Notes under the pieces: generated by a model
Database searches by the model: none
What the model was told of the DNA's origin: nothing
The model's input: only the letters and a program-made list of their open reading frames with translations
DNA from: Thermobifida halotolerans
GTDB taxonomy: Bacteria > Actinomycetota > Actinomycetes > Streptosporangiales > Streptosporangiaceae
DNA length: 64,000 nucleotides
Direction: 5' to 3'
NCBI RefSeq assembly: GCF_003574835.2
Contig: NZ_CP063196.1
Span: 2,914,001 to 2,978,000 of the forward strand
Translations under genes and position numbers: made by a program
In this document: positions 30,589 to 40,303 of the stretch, in pieces
Layout: each line of letters begins with the position of its first letter
Position numbering within the stretch: the first letter of the stretch is position 1

Positions 30589-33417
30589 ATGTCTCATGCA
30601 CCCCGATCCCGGTGGTGGCGCGCGACCGCCTCCGCCACAACCGCCGCCCTCGTCTGCGGCGCGGTCCTCACCCTCCAGTCGGCTCCGGCCGCGGCACAGG
30701 TCCGACTCGGCGCCGGAAGCTACACCACCACGCTGCCCGCCGGAGAGTCCGGTCCCAGCGACAACACCGGCGCCCCCGTCGCCCCGAAGGTCACCGACGA
30801 CTTCGACCAGCCGGTCGCCACCAACGACTGGTGGTCCTCGCTGATCTTCCAGCGCTACCCGGACAACCCCTACGGCGAGAACCTGTACGCCCACCCGCTG
30901 TCCTTCAAGGCCCGCGCCGGCGGCCTGGAGATCGGCCACCCCGACTCCCCGGAGATCGTCGCCGACGGCCTGAAGTACCAGTACCCCCACTCCCCCGACC
31001 TCGTCCTGGGCGTCCAGGGCCTCGACGCCCCCGCGGCCGAGGTCGCCGGATACGGCGACTGGACCGTCACCGCCGACCTGTCCGACGGCTCCCGGCAACT
31101 GCGTACCACCATCGGCCAGGGCCTGCCCTTCGTCTACGCCGACGTCTCCGGCGGACCGGTGCGCGTGGAGTTCACCGCCCAGCCCACCGTCTGGCGGCGC
31201 TCCGGCAGCGCCGTCGGCGTGACCGTCAACGGCCGCCACTACGCCCTGTTCGCGCCCTCCGGGACGGCCTGGTCGGGGTCGGGCACGGTGCTCACCGCCG
31301 ACGTCGGCGGTGCGGGATACGCCTCGGTCGCGGCCCTGCCCGACCCCGCCGACTTCGACACCTACGCCCCCTACGCCTACTCCTTCGTCACCGACAGCAG
31401 GCTGACCTACGACTACGACCCGGACTCCGCCACCCTGACCAGCAGGTACGGCGTGACCACCGAGGCCAGGGAGGGCTCCGCCCGGGGCACCCTGCTGGCG
31501 CTGTACCCGCACCACTGGAAGGAGACCCGCACCCCGCTGACCGACCTGGAGTACGCCTCGCCGCGCGGGCCGATGCGGGTCGTGGAAGGCGACCACTTCA
31601 CCACGGAACTGACCACGCGGGGCATCCTGCCGAACCTGCCCACCGTGGACTCGGCCGACCACCAGAGGCTGCGCACGCTGATCGACGCCGAACTCGACGC
31701 CGCCGACCCGTGGAAGGGGGCGACCGACACCTACTGGACCGGCAAGGCGCTGGGACGCCTGGCCCAACTGGTGCCGATCGCCGACTCGATCGGCTACGAC
31801 TCGGGCCGAGACGCGCTGCTCGACCTGCTCAGGAGCAGAATGGAGGACTGGCTCACCGCCGAAGGCGCGGGAGACGACGCCCGGTTCTACTACGACGAGC
31901 AGTGGAACACCCTGATCGGGTTCCCCTCCAGCTTCGGCGCCGACACCGAGCTCAACGACCACGACTTCCACTACGGCTACTTCGTCACCGCGGCGGCCAC
32001 GATCGCCCGCTACGACCGCGCCTGGATCGGCGCGGACCGGTGGGGCCCCATGGTCGAGACGGTGCTCCGGGACGCCAACAACCCCGACCGCGACGACGAG
32101 CGCTTCCCCTGGATGCGGTCCTTCTCCCCCTACGCCGGGCACGGCTGGGCCTCCGGGCACGCCGGGTTCGCCGCCGGCAACAACCAGGAGTCCTCGTCGG
32201 AGGCCATGCACTTCGCCGCCAGCACCGCCCTGCTGGGCTCCCTGCTGGGCGACGAGGAACTGCGCGACGTCGGCGTCTACATGCACACCACGCAGGCCTC
32301 GGCGATGAGCCGCTACTGGCAGAACTCCGACGGCGACACCTTCCCCGACGACTACTCCCACGACGTCGTCGGCATGGTCTGGGGCGACGGCGGCGACCAC
32401 CGGATCTGGTGGGACGGCACCACCGAGGAGCTGTACGGAATCAACTACCTGCCGATCACCGCGGGCTCGCTCTACCTGGGCCACGACACCGACCACGCCG
32501 CGGCCATGCACCGGTCCCTGGTGGCCGAACTGGGCCGCCAGCCCGAGACGTGGCGCGACATCCACTGGGCGCACCAGGCGCTGTCCGACCCCGACGCGGC
32601 GCTGACCGCCTTCGAGTCCCAGTGGCGCTCCTACGAACCGGAGTCGGGCTCCTCCAAGGCGCACACCTACCAGTGGTTGTCCGCCCTCGCCGAGGTCGGC
32701 ACGGTCGATGCCTCCGTCACCGCCGACACCCCGCACTACGCGGTGTTCACCGACGGCGGCACGCGCACCTACACGGCCTTCAACGCCACCGACCGGCCGA
32801 TCACCGTCGCCTTCTCCGACGGCGCGACGCTGACCGTACAGCCGGGGCAGCTGGCCACCGGCCGGGGAGACGGCGGCTCCGACCCCGACCCCGATCCCGG
32901 ACCCGACCCCGATCCCGGGTCCGGGATCGGCGACGGCGTCCTCCACCTCGGTGACGGCACCCTGTCGACCAGCGCGAACCCCGCTGAGAGCAGTGTGGAC
33001 ATCCCGGCGGCGGGCGGCGCCAACCACGACGGCACCCCGACGAACCCGGCGGTGTTCGAGATCAGCGGGGTCAGCGGGGACTTCACCGGGCAGAGCACCC
33101 GCTTCACCCTCCCGGTGGACTCGGGCGCTTCGGTGGCCAACGCCGTACAGGCCCGCGTCTCCTACGACCTGGACGGCGACGGCTCCTTCGACCGGGTCGA
33201 GACCTACCACTACTTCGCCACCAACGACCTGCCGGGCTGGGAGACCTACTCCCACACCCAGGGCCTCCGATCCGGCACCGGCGACTTCGGCGACCTCGAC
33301 GGCGGGACCGTCCGACTGGAACTGTGGAGCGCCCTGGGCCACCAGGCGTCCCAGGTGCGCACCGGCGCCCCCGACGGGGAGCAGGCCGCCGTGTTGACCG
33401 TCCCGTTCGAGGACTGA
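30589..33417 (+). CDS. lam81A: Secreted GH81 endo-beta-1,3-glucanase (laminarinase)
   Basis: 942 residues. A twin-Trp, basic signal peptide (1-36, cut near SAPAAA-QV) exports it. The GH81 catalytic region spans about 37-760; predicted catalytic residues are Asp457 in NDHDFHYGYF, and Glu534 and Glu538 in NNQESSSEA, spaced as in known GH81 enzymes. A Asp-Pro linker (about 763-781) leads to a C-terminal beta-rich module (785-942), probably beta-1,3-glucan binding (CBM56-like is a guess). It hydrolyses laminarin- or fungal-wall-type glucans by inversion. AGAAGG precedes the ATG. A CelR-type operator and TTGACA promoter are upstream. The symbol is taken from the Thermobifida fusca homologue. Confidence 0.92.
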   Translation: MSHAPRSRWWRATASATTAALVCGAVLTLQSAPAAAQVRLGAGSYTTTLPAGESGPSDNTGAPVAPKVTDDFDQPVATNDWWSSLIFQRYPDNPYGENLYAHPLSFKARAGGLEIGHPDSPEIVADGLKYQYPHSPDLVLGVQGLDAPAAEVAGYGDWTVTADLSDGSRQLRTTIGQGLPFVYADVSGGPVRVEFTAQPTVWRRSGSAVGVTVNGRHYALFAPSGTAWSGSGTVLTADVGGAGYASVAALPDPADFDTYAPYAYSFVTDSRLTYDYDPDSATLTSRYGVTTEAREGSARGTLLALYPHHWKETRTPLTDLEYASPRGPMRVVEGDHFTTELTTRGILPNLPTVDSADHQRLRTLIDAELDAADPWKGATDTYWTGKALGRLAQLVPIADSIGYDSGRDALLDLLRSRMEDWLTAEGAGDDARFYYDEQWNTLIGFPSSFGADTELNDHDFHYGYFVTAAATIARYDRAWIGADRWGPMVETVLRDANNPDRDDERFPWMRSFSPYAGHGWASGHAGFAAGNNQESSSEAMHFAASTALLGSLLGDEELRDVGVYMHTTQASAMSRYWQNSDGDTFPDDYSHDVVGMVWGDGGDHRIWWDGTTEELYGINYLPITAGSLYLGHDTDHAAAMHRSLVAELGRQPETWRDIHWAHQALSDPDAALTAFESQWRSYEPESGSSKAHTYQWLSALAEVGTVDASVTADTPHYAVFTDGGTRTYTAFNATDRPITVAFSDGATLTVQPGQLATGRGDGGSDPDPDPGPDPDPGSGIGDGVLHLGDGTLSTSANPAESSVDIPAAGGANHDGTPTNPAVFEISGVSGDFTGQSTRFTLPVDSGASVANAVQARVSYDLDGDGSFDRVETYHYFATNDLPGWETYSHTQGLRSGTGDFGDLDGGTVRLELWSALGHQASQVRTGAPDGEQAAVLTVPFED

Positions 33418-33444
33418 CCGGACCCGGTGCCCCGATCCGGAACA

Positions 33445-33485
33445 CGGCCGCCCGCCGCCCCCACCACGGGGGCGGCGGGCGGCCG
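33445..33485. terminator. Bidirectional terminator between GH81 and mnhG
   Basis: A perfect 18-bp GC stem (33445-33462 with 33468-33485) with a 5-base loop, filling the gap between two convergent stops and touching the mnhG stop codon. Confidence 0.82.
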
Positions 33486-33486
33486 G

Positions 33487-33840
33487 TCACTCGGCGTCCT
33501 TCCTGGCGCGCTCCACCGCCTCAGCCAGCTCGTCGGTCACCAGGTACTCCTCGTCGGTCTCGCCGCGGCTGTAGGCGACCCGCCCCAGGGTCTGGGTGAG
33601 CACGGGGACCGTCACCGCCTGGAACAGCGCCACCAGCGCCAGCGGCGCGGCCGACCGCAGGTCGGGAAGTTGGAAGGCCGCCCCCAGCAGCAGCAGGAAC
33701 AGGCCGACGGTGTCGGGTTTGGTGGCCGCGTGCATCCGCCCCAGCAGAGTGGGGAAACGCACCAGGCCGACCGTGCCGACCAGCGCGAACAGCGCGCCCA
33801 GCGGTAGCAGTACGGCGGTGATCCAGTCAGCCGCGGTCAT
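33487..33840 (-). CDS. mnhG: Na+/H+ antiporter subunit G
   Basis: 117 residues with three transmembrane segments (about 8-27, 42-60, 65-85) and a long acidic C-terminal tail. FPTLLGRMHAATKPDTVG is the family signature. Subunit G is a small membrane component of the Mrp (Mnh) complex, which exchanges cytosolic Na+ for H+. Last gene of the operon; its start overlaps the end of mnhF by 14 bases. A strong hairpin follows directly. Confidence 0.9.
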   Translation of the reverse strand: MTAADWITAVLLPLGALFALVGTVGLVRFPTLLGRMHAATKPDTVGLFLLLLGAAFQLPDLRSAAPLALVALFQAVTVPVLTQTLGRVAYSRGETDEEYLVTDELAEAVERARKDAE

Positions 33841-34105
33841 GGGCGCGCCTCTCCGCGAATCGGGCGGCCGTCAGCGTGCCGACGAACCCCAGCAGCGCGA
33901 CCGTCACCATCAGCCCGATGTAGGCGGTGTCGCCGCGCACCGCGGCCTCCACCGTGATGGCGCTGACCACCAGCACCGAGACCGCGTTCAGGCAGACGAT
34001 GCGGTCCAGCACCGACGGCCCCCGCACCAGCCGGTAGAGCACGAGCAACACCCCCACTCCGAGCATGGTGAAGGTCGCGACGTAGGCGTAGTCCAAGACG
34101 GTCAA
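33827..34105 (-). CDS. mnhF: Na+/H+ antiporter subunit F
   Basis: 92 residues with three transmembrane segments. RLVRGPSVLDRIVCLNAV is the subunit F signature, including the conserved Asp. I chose TTG 34105, which overlaps the mnhE stop (TTGA) and has GGAGG eight bases upstream; a TTG three codons later is possible. Confidence 0.88.
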   Translation of the reverse strand: MTVLDYAYVATFTMLGVGVLLVLYRLVRGPSVLDRIVCLNAVSVLVVSAITVEAAVRGDTAYIGLMVTVALLGFVGTLTAARFAERRAHDRG

Positions 34106-34776
34106 CCCTGTTCCCTCCGCGTCCGTTCGTCGTCGGCCTCCCGCTGCGCCGCCCGGCGCGCCGCGGCCGTCCCGGCCTCCTCCTCGGCGGGCAGCCGCGC
34201 GAGCCGCCGGAACATCTCCAGGTCCTCCGCCGTGCCGAAGGCGTGGACCAGCAGCTCCTCGGTGCGGCGCACCTGTGCGCGCAGTCCGGCGACCGCGTCC
34301 GTGTCGTTGACGGGCAGTCCGTGCACGTAGACCACCCCCCGGTTGCGGTTGAGCTCGATCACCAGGGTCCCCGTCACCATGGACAGCAGCGCGCTGAGCA
34401 TCGCCAGCAGGAAGTCGGAGTCGGTGCGCATGGGGACCGCGACGATGGCGCCGTGGGTACGTCCGGGCCGCCACAGTCCGTGGAAGGCCACCCGGACGCT
34501 GGAGAAGACCAGGTCGTAGCCGACGCGGGCCGCCAGCCGCAGCGCGGGCAGCGGACGGAATCCCAGCCGGACGGGGATGTGCGGCAGTCTGGCCGCCGAG
34601 TAGCACAGCGACGCCACGGCCACCCCCGCGAGGACCGTTCCGGGGCTGGGGTCGCCCCACAGCACCACCCACATCACGGTCAGCCAGGCCACCGTGGGCA
34701 GCCGTCCGGACAGCCGGTACTGCCACGGCCGCCCCGCGGGGACCACGTTGGAACCCGTCCCCGGACTCCCGGTCAT
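34102..34776 (-). CDS. mnhE: Na+/H+ antiporter subunit E
   Basis: 224 residues. Transmembrane segments lie at about 25-45 and 45-62, followed by a soluble domain with FSSVRVAFHGL and VIELNRNRGVVYVHGLPV. The C-terminal 60 residues are charged and longer than usual. Mrp subunit E helps stabilise the complex. Its ATG overlaps the mnhD stop by four bases. Confidence 0.9.
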   Translation of the reverse strand: MTGSPGTGSNVVPAGRPWQYRLSGRLPTVAWLTVMWVVLWGDPSPGTVLAGVAVASLCYSAARLPHIPVRLGFRPLPALRLAARVGYDLVFSSVRVAFHGLWRPGRTHGAIVAVPMRTDSDFLLAMLSALLSMVTGTLVIELNRNRGVVYVHGLPVNDTDAVAGLRAQVRRTEELLVHAFGTAEDLEMFRRLARLPAEEEAGTAAARRAAQREADDERTRREQG

Positions 34777-36299
34777 CGCGCCCCCTCTCCGAGCACGGCG
34801 GCGACGTAGGCGTCACCGTCCAGCAGTCCCTCGGCGGCGGTGAGGCCGACGCGGGTCAGCGGTCCCGCCATGAGCGCCACCGCCAGACCGACCGCGACCA
34901 TCGCCCCGGTCGTCGCGGTCATGATCCGCAGTCCGCCCCGGTTGGAGCCGGTGCGCAACTGCTCACGGGCCTCCAGCATGTCGGGGCGCGGGGTGCCCCA
35001 GAAGGCCCTGGTCCACACACGGACGACCGCGATGAGCGTGAGCAGGCTGGTCAGTACGCCCGCCGCGACTCCGGCCCACGCCAGTGCGCCGCCCGTGGCG
35101 ACTCCGGCCTCGAACAGCGCGACCTTGGCGACAAATCCCGACATGGGCGGCAGACCGGCCAGACTGAGCGCGGGCAGGAAGAAGAACACCGCCAGGGCCG
35201 GGGACACCGCGGTCAGTCCGCGGATGTCGGTGAGCGAGGTGTGTCCGACGTACTGCCGGATCAGTCCGTTGACCAGGAACAGCGTCGCCTGGACCACGAT
35301 GTGGTGCACCAGGTAGACCACGGCTCCGGCCAGTCCGGCGACGGTGTTGAGGGCCAGTCCGAAGACCATGAACCCGATGTGGCTGACCAGGGCGAACGAC
35401 ATGATCCGGTTGATGTCGGACTGCACGAGCGCCCCCAGGATGCCGACGACCATCGTGACGACGGCGACCGCCATGAGGACGGCGGAGGTGTCGTCGCGCG
35501 CGAACAGCAGGGTCTGGGTGCGGATGATGGCGTACACCGCGACCTTGGTCAGCAGCGCGGCGAAGATCGCGGAGATCCGGGTGAGCGCCACCGGGTAGCT
35601 GTCGGGCAGCCAGAAGTGCATGGGCACGATCGCGGCCTTGATGCCGAACACCACCAGAAACAGCAGGGCCAGCACCATGCGCAGGGCGGGCGGGGCCGCG
35701 CCGAGCTTCTCCGCGACGTCGGCCATGTTCACGGTTCCGGTCAGGGCGTATACCAGCGCGATGCCGGTCAGGAACAGGATCGAGGAGGTGAGGCTGACGG
35801 TGGTGTAGACCATGCTGGCGCGCACCCGCGCGCGGGTGGGGGCCTGGGTGATCAGCGCGTAGCTGGCGGTCAGCATGACCTCGAAGCCGACGAACAGGTT
35901 GAACAGGTCGCCCGAGACGAAGCTCAGGTTCACGCCCGCGGTCAGCACCAGGTAGACGGGGTGGAACACCTGGGGAGTGGCGCGGCTCAGTCCGCCGATG
36001 TCCTGGCCGATCGCGTACAGCAGCACGATCAGCAGCACCACCGAGGACACCAGGAGCAGCAGCGCGGACACGGGGTCGGCGACCAGGGTGATGCCCAGCG
36101 GGGCCTCCCAGGCTCCGGCCTGGGTGGTCACGACGGTTCCGTCGTGGGTGCGCCGCAGCAGCAGGGCGGCGGCGACCACGGCGGCGGCCAGTGTCACCGT
36201 GCTGGTGATCCGCTGGGAGCGGGGGTTGCGGCGCAGCAGCAGCGTGACCGCCGCCCCGCTCAGCGGCACGAGCAGGGGCACGGCGAGGAGGACGTTCAC
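34773..36299 (-). CDS. mnhD: Na+/H+ antiporter subunit D
   Basis: 508 residues, about 14 transmembrane segments, homologous to the proton-pumping ND5/ND2-type subunits of complex I. FVGFEVMLTASYALI carries the conserved transmembrane Glu, and HFWLPDSYPVALTRISAIFAALLTKVAVYA the conserved Lys. GTG start overlapping the mnhC stop (GTGA). With MnhA it is expected to form the ion channel. Confidence 0.93.
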   Translation of the reverse strand: MNVLLAVPLLVPLSGAAVTLLLRRNPRSQRITSTVTLAAAVVAAALLLRRTHDGTVVTTQAGAWEAPLGITLVADPVSALLLLVSSVVLLIVLLYAIGQDIGGLSRATPQVFHPVYLVLTAGVNLSFVSGDLFNLFVGFEVMLTASYALITQAPTRARVRASMVYTTVSLTSSILFLTGIALVYALTGTVNMADVAEKLGAAPPALRMVLALLFLVVFGIKAAIVPMHFWLPDSYPVALTRISAIFAALLTKVAVYAIIRTQTLLFARDDTSAVLMAVAVVTMVVGILGALVQSDINRIMSFALVSHIGFMVFGLALNTVAGLAGAVVYLVHHIVVQATLFLVNGLIRQYVGHTSLTDIRGLTAVSPALAVFFFLPALSLAGLPPMSGFVAKVALFEAGVATGGALAWAGVAAGVLTSLLTLIAVVRVWTRAFWGTPRPDMLEAREQLRTGSNRGGLRIMTATTGAMVAVGLAVALMAGPLTRVGLTAAEGLLDGDAYVAAVLGEGAR

Positions 36300-36673
36300 G
36301 AGGAGTCCTCCGGTTCCCTCAGTCGGCTGATGCGGCGGTCCTCCAGGTCGTCGGGCACCTCGTCGTTCTCGTCGCCCAGCCAGACCCGGTAGGCCAGGGC
36401 CAGCAGGAAGGTGGTGACGCCGAAGGTGATGACGATGGCGGTCAGCGCCATCGCGTGCGGCAGGGGGTCGGACAGTTGCGCCCCCGGCTCTCCGCCGAGC
36501 AGCGGCGGCAGGGTGATGGCCGTGTCGGTGAGCAGCAGGGAGAGGTTCGCGGCGTGGCCGAGGATGATGATCCCGAACACCACGCGCATGAGGGAGCGCT
36601 GCAGCAGCAGGTAGAAGCCACTGGAGTAGAGGACGGCCACGGCGGCGACGAGGAGGAGGCTGGGAGTGCTCAT
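36296..36673 (-). CDS. mnhC: Na+/H+ antiporter subunit C
   Basis: 125 residues, NuoK-like, with three transmembrane segments (about 5-22, 28-48, 75-98). LGHAANLSLL and PHAMALTAIVITFGVTTFLLALAYR are the family motifs. Start and stop both overlap neighbours by four bases. Confidence 0.92.
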   Translation of the reverse strand: MSTPSLLLVAAVAVLYSSGFYLLLQRSLMRVVFGIIILGHAANLSLLLTDTAITLPPLLGGEPGAQLSDPLPHAMALTAIVITFGVTTFLLALAYRVWLGDENDEVPDDLEDRRISRLREPEDSS

Positions 36674-37350
36674 CGCGGCGGCTCCTCCCCGGTGGTCGGG
36701 GGCGCGGGCGGGGGCGCCGCGGCCCGCGCGGCGGCGCGGCGGCGCAGGAGCGCGGTCCGTTCCCGCTTCTCGATGCGGGCCTCTTCCTCCTCGGCCTCCA
36801 TGCGGGCGCCGAGGGCGGCGACCACGGACAGGACCAGGCCGACCACGATCAGGTAGACCCCCGTCTCGAACAGGAGCGCGCTGAGCAGTTTGACCTCGCC
36901 GAACACCGGGAGGGTGAACTCCCGTTTGACGCTGTCGAACACGGGGCGGCCCGCCAGCAGCGGCAGTCCCGCCGTCGCGCAGCCCATCAGCGTCCCGATG
37001 GCCAGCAGCCCGTTGGGACGCATCGGCAGTCCGGCCAGGAGTTCGTGGCGGCCCCCGGCGATGTAGCGCAGCACGTAGGCCATGCTGGCCACGAGTCCCC
37101 CGGCGAATCCGCCGCCCGGCTGGTTGTGGCCCGAGACCAGCAGGAACACCGAGAACAGCAGGATCGGGGGGATCAGCAGGCGGGTGACGACCTCCAGCAG
37201 CACCGAGCGCGGACCGAACGCCGGGCGGATCACGGTGCTCAGCCAGCGCTCGCGCGGCGCCTCCCAACTCTCGGGCGGGCCGCTGGAGTCGTCGGGCGCG
37301 CCCGGTCCCGCGACGAGGGGGCGGCCGGTTCGGGAAGGGTCGGCGGGCAT
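36670..37350 (-). CDS. mnhB: Na+/H+ antiporter subunit B
   Basis: 226 residues with four transmembrane segments. SVLLEVVTRLLIPPILLFSVFLLVSGHNQPGGGFAGGLVASMAYVLRY is the MnhB signature. N-terminal and C-terminal extensions (about 40 and 45 residues) are disordered, with an Ala-rich basic tail. It starts two bases after the mnhA stop. Confidence 0.91.
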   Translation of the reverse strand: MPADPSRTGRPLVAGPGAPDDSSGPPESWEAPRERWLSTVIRPAFGPRSVLLEVVTRLLIPPILLFSVFLLVSGHNQPGGGFAGGLVASMAYVLRYIAGGRHELLAGLPMRPNGLLAIGTLMGCATAGLPLLAGRPVFDSVKREFTLPVFGEVKLLSALLFETGVYLIVVGLVLSVVAALGARMEAEEEEARIEKRERTALLRRRAAARAAAPPPAPPTTGEEPPR

Positions 37351-37352
37351 GG

Positions 37353-39833
37353 TCAGTCCTCCTTCGGGCCGTGGCCGCGGGAGTCGTCGGGGCGGGAGGC
37401 CTCGGGAGCGACGACCGGCGCCGCCGCGCCCGCGCCGGGGGCCGCTTCGGGGATCAGCTCGGCGGCGTCCTCCTCGGCTCCGGCGGCGGACTCGCGCGCG
37501 ACGCGGTCGCGCCGGTTGAGCAGGACGAGTGAGGCGACCGCGACCGCGGCGGTGGCCAGCACCACGACCTCGCCGAGGGTGTCCAGCGCCCGGAAGTCGG
37601 CGAGGATGATGTTGACCAGGTTGTCCCCGCCCGCCTCCGCGGCGCGGCCGGTGTATCCGAGCGAGATCGGTTCGTGGGTGCGGGCGTGCGCCATCAGCCA
37701 CAGCGAGGCGGCGGCGAAGGTTCCGGCCGCGGCGCACATGAGCACGGTCAGCCGTTTCGGCCAGCCGTTGGGGCGGGTGGTGAAGGTGGCGGGCAGCCGC
37801 CGCAGCACGAACACCAGGATGATCGTGGTGAGGGTCTCGACGAGGACCAGTGTCAGCGCCAGGTCGGGGGCGCCGTGCAGCACGAACAGTCCGGCGACGC
37901 CGAAGCCCAGGGTGCTGATCAGGATGAGCGAGGGGAAGCGGCGGTGTTCGCGCACCGTGGCCACCGCGGTGACCGTGACGATGAGGGCGACGACCACCTC
38001 CAGGGGGTTGTCCCACAGGCGCAGGCCGTCGCCGGCGGTGGGAACCGGCACCTCGCCGCCGACCAGCGCCGTGACCAGCCGGAGGCCGGGCAGTGCCAGC
38101 ACGGTGGCCAGGATGATGCCGAGGTAGACCGGCAGCGATCCGGTCTGGGTGCGTCCGGTGACGTGGAAGGCCGTCCACCTGACGGCGTCGAGCACGGCGT
38201 TGTACCCGGCCTCGGCCTCGTACCAGTTCGGCATGGCGTTCTGGAGGCGGGTCACGGCCCGGCGCCTCCAGAACAGCAGCGCGCCCGCGGCGACCACCAG
38301 GGCGGTCAGCGCCAGCGCCGGGGTGGGCCCGTGCCACAGCGCCAGGTGGTGGGGGTGGCCGTCGGGGGCGGTGAACGGTGCGGCGTAGGCCTGGGCGAGC
38401 GGGTCGACCGTGCGGGAGGCCGCGGCCCCGAGGAGCAGTCCGGCCGCGGCGAGCGCGACGGGCGCCGCGGTGAAGGCGCGGCCGGGCGGGGAGAAGGGAA
38501 CCGGTGAGACGGTGTCCTTGTCGGCGAACGCCCCCCACAGGAACCGGGCGCTGTAGGCGAAGGTCAGGAGGGAGCCGAGAACCAGACCGGCGAGTACGGC
38601 GACCGCGACCGGAGTGGCCGGTCCGGGCTGGGCTCCGGGGACGAACGCCCCCAGCGCGGCCTCCTTGCCCACGAAGCCCAGCATCGGGGGCAGCCCGGCC
38701 ATGGAGGCGGCGGCCAGGGCGGCCGCGACGGCCAGCACCGGCATGCGGCGGCCCAGCCCGGTGAGGCGGCTGATACTGCGGGTGCCCACCTGGTGGTCGA
38801 TGACGCCCACGGTGAGGAACAGCGCGGCCTTGAACAGGCCGTGGGCCAGCAGCACGCCGACGGCCGCGACCGCGGCGGTGTGCGTTCCGGCTCCCGCGAG
38901 CACGGTGAGCATGCCGAGTTGGCTGACGGTTCCGTAGGCGAGCAGGAGTTTGAGGTCGTCCTGGCGCAGCGCCCGCCAGCCGCCCAGGATCATGGTGGCC
39001 AGTCCGAAGCAGAGGACCAGCGGGCGCCAGGGGTCGACGTCGGCGAATCCGGGGGCCAGACGCGCGACGAGGTAGACGCCGCCCTTGACCATGGCCGCCG
39101 CGTGCAGGTAGGCGCTGACCGGTGTGGGCGCCACCATCGCCCCGGGCAGCCAGTAGTGCAGGGGCGCCTGGGCGGACTTGGCGAACGCTCCGGCCAGGAT
39201 CAGCACCAGGGCCACGGGCAGCCAGGGGCTGTCCGTCGGCGGGGAGGCGACCAGTTCGGAGATGCGGTAGGTGCCGCCGACGTGGCCCAGGAGGAGGAAG
39301 CCGACCAGCATGAGCAGGCCGAATCCGGCCGTGGTGACCAGCGCCTGGGTGGCGGCGCGCCGGGCGCTCTCCCGCTGGTCGGCGTGGGCGACCAGCAGGA
39401 AAGAGGAGACGGAGGTCAGTTCCCAGAAGACGTAGAGCGCGAAGAGGTTGTCGGCGGTGACCACGCCGAACATGGACCCGGCGAACAGCACGAGGACGCC
39501 GACGAGGCGGCCCAGAGCGCGTTCTCCCCGGTGGAAGTAGGCGGCGGCGTAGCAGAAGATCACCGAGCCCACGCCGGACACCAGCAGCACCATGGCCACC
39601 GAGAGCGCGTCGACGCGGAAGTCGAGGAGGATGCCCAGGGACGGCGCCCAGGGGACGGAGACCTCGATCGGTCGGCCCCGGATGATGCCGGGCGCCCGCA
39701 CCAGGGCCCAGACCGCTGTCAGTCCCAGGGGCAGTGCGGCCACCGCGAACGCACGGGGCCCCAGGATGCGGACCAGCGGCGGCGCCACGACGGCGGTGAG
39801 CGCGTGGATCGCGATGACGAAGGGCAGCAGCAT
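37353..39833 (-). CDS. mnhA: Na+/H+ antiporter subunit A
   Basis: 826 residues, about 20 transmembrane segments. The N-terminal two-thirds are ND5-like (FALYVFWELTSVSSFLL with conserved Glu; KSAQAPLHYWLPGAMVAPTPVSAYLHAAAMVKGGVYL with conserved Lys). The C-terminal part is the DUF4040/MbhB-like extension (FGVAGLFVLHGAPDLALTLVLVETLTTIILVFVLRRLP). This is the largest Mrp subunit. Operon order A-B-C-D-E-F-G is complete. The ATG at 39833 lacks a strong ribosome site but marks the start of hydrophobic sequence; the frame upstream to 39950 contains the promoter. Confidence 0.93.
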   Translation of the reverse strand: MLLPFVIAIHALTAVVAPPLVRILGPRAFAVAALPLGLTAVWALVRAPGIIRGRPIEVSVPWAPSLGILLDFRVDALSVAMVLLVSGVGSVIFCYAAAYFHRGERALGRLVGVLVLFAGSMFGVVTADNLFALYVFWELTSVSSFLLVAHADQRESARRAATQALVTTAGFGLLMLVGFLLLGHVGGTYRISELVASPPTDSPWLPVALVLILAGAFAKSAQAPLHYWLPGAMVAPTPVSAYLHAAAMVKGGVYLVARLAPGFADVDPWRPLVLCFGLATMILGGWRALRQDDLKLLLAYGTVSQLGMLTVLAGAGTHTAAVAAVGVLLAHGLFKAALFLTVGVIDHQVGTRSISRLTGLGRRMPVLAVAAALAAASMAGLPPMLGFVGKEAALGAFVPGAQPGPATPVAVAVLAGLVLGSLLTFAYSARFLWGAFADKDTVSPVPFSPPGRAFTAAPVALAAAGLLLGAAASRTVDPLAQAYAAPFTAPDGHPHHLALWHGPTPALALTALVVAAGALLFWRRRAVTRLQNAMPNWYEAEAGYNAVLDAVRWTAFHVTGRTQTGSLPVYLGIILATVLALPGLRLVTALVGGEVPVPTAGDGLRLWDNPLEVVVALIVTVTAVATVREHRRFPSLILISTLGFGVAGLFVLHGAPDLALTLVLVETLTTIILVFVLRRLPATFTTRPNGWPKRLTVLMCAAAGTFAAASLWLMAHARTHEPISLGYTGRAAEAGGDNLVNIILADFRALDTLGEVVVLATAAVAVASLVLLNRRDRVARESAAGAEEDAAELIPEAAPGAGAAAPVVAPEASRPDDSRGHGPKED

Positions 39834-39917
39834 TGACGTCCATGAACGGTCGGTCCGGAGGCGCGCCTTCCCACCACCGGGCAGCGAACTGGGCGAGTGA
39901 AGCGTGGCTGGACGGAC

Positions 39918-39946
39918 GAGATACCCAAAGGTTACCGGTACTACAA
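39918..39946 (-). promoter_or_regulatory. mnhA: Promoter of the mnh operon
   Basis: Minus strand: TTGTAG (complement of 39941-39946), 17 bases, then TATCTC (complement of 39918-39923). The transcript would begin about 78 bases before mnhA. Confidence 0.5.
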
Positions 39947-39956
39947 GCACCCCGGC

Positions 39957-39984
39957 TTGACGAAGCGGAAACCGGGTGTACTAT
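39957..39984 (+). promoter_or_regulatory. Promoter facing parC
   Basis: TTGACG (39957-39962), a 16-base spacer, then TACTAT (39979-39984): a good housekeeping-type promoter, 11 bases from the divergent mnh -35. Confidence 0.6.
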
Positions 39985-40303
39985 TTCCCCTTCGCTTTCA
40001 CTCCCCGGAGATCGCCACTCTCCGTATTCACAGTGGTGGGAGCGGGAAAACCGGTGCCCCACGGCTCCGGGTGCCCCCGAGCGGAAAGAACCGTGGTGTC
40101 TGATCTCACTGGACGCGCGCCGCGGCGTTCCGCGCCCCGGTCGCGCGGACGGGCTCTTCCCGCCGGGACCCGCCCCCGGTCACGCAGCGTCAAGAAGACC
40201 GCGGCCGTGACACGGCCCGTCCGGCGCGGAACTCTGCCGGCCCCCGTCCCCGGAGTGTTTCGGTACCCTTCCCGGTTCGCACCTGTCTCACACACAGGTC
40301 ACA

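Larger units (their letters stand above)
39834..40303. other. Divergent control region of the mnh operon and parC
   Basis: No gene seen. It holds two facing promoters (39918-39946 minus, 39957-39984 plus) and a leader of about 310 bases before parC. An inverted repeat ACCTGT-N7-ACAGGT (40281-40299) lies immediately before the parC start. The leader is otherwise unexplained. Confidence 0.5.
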
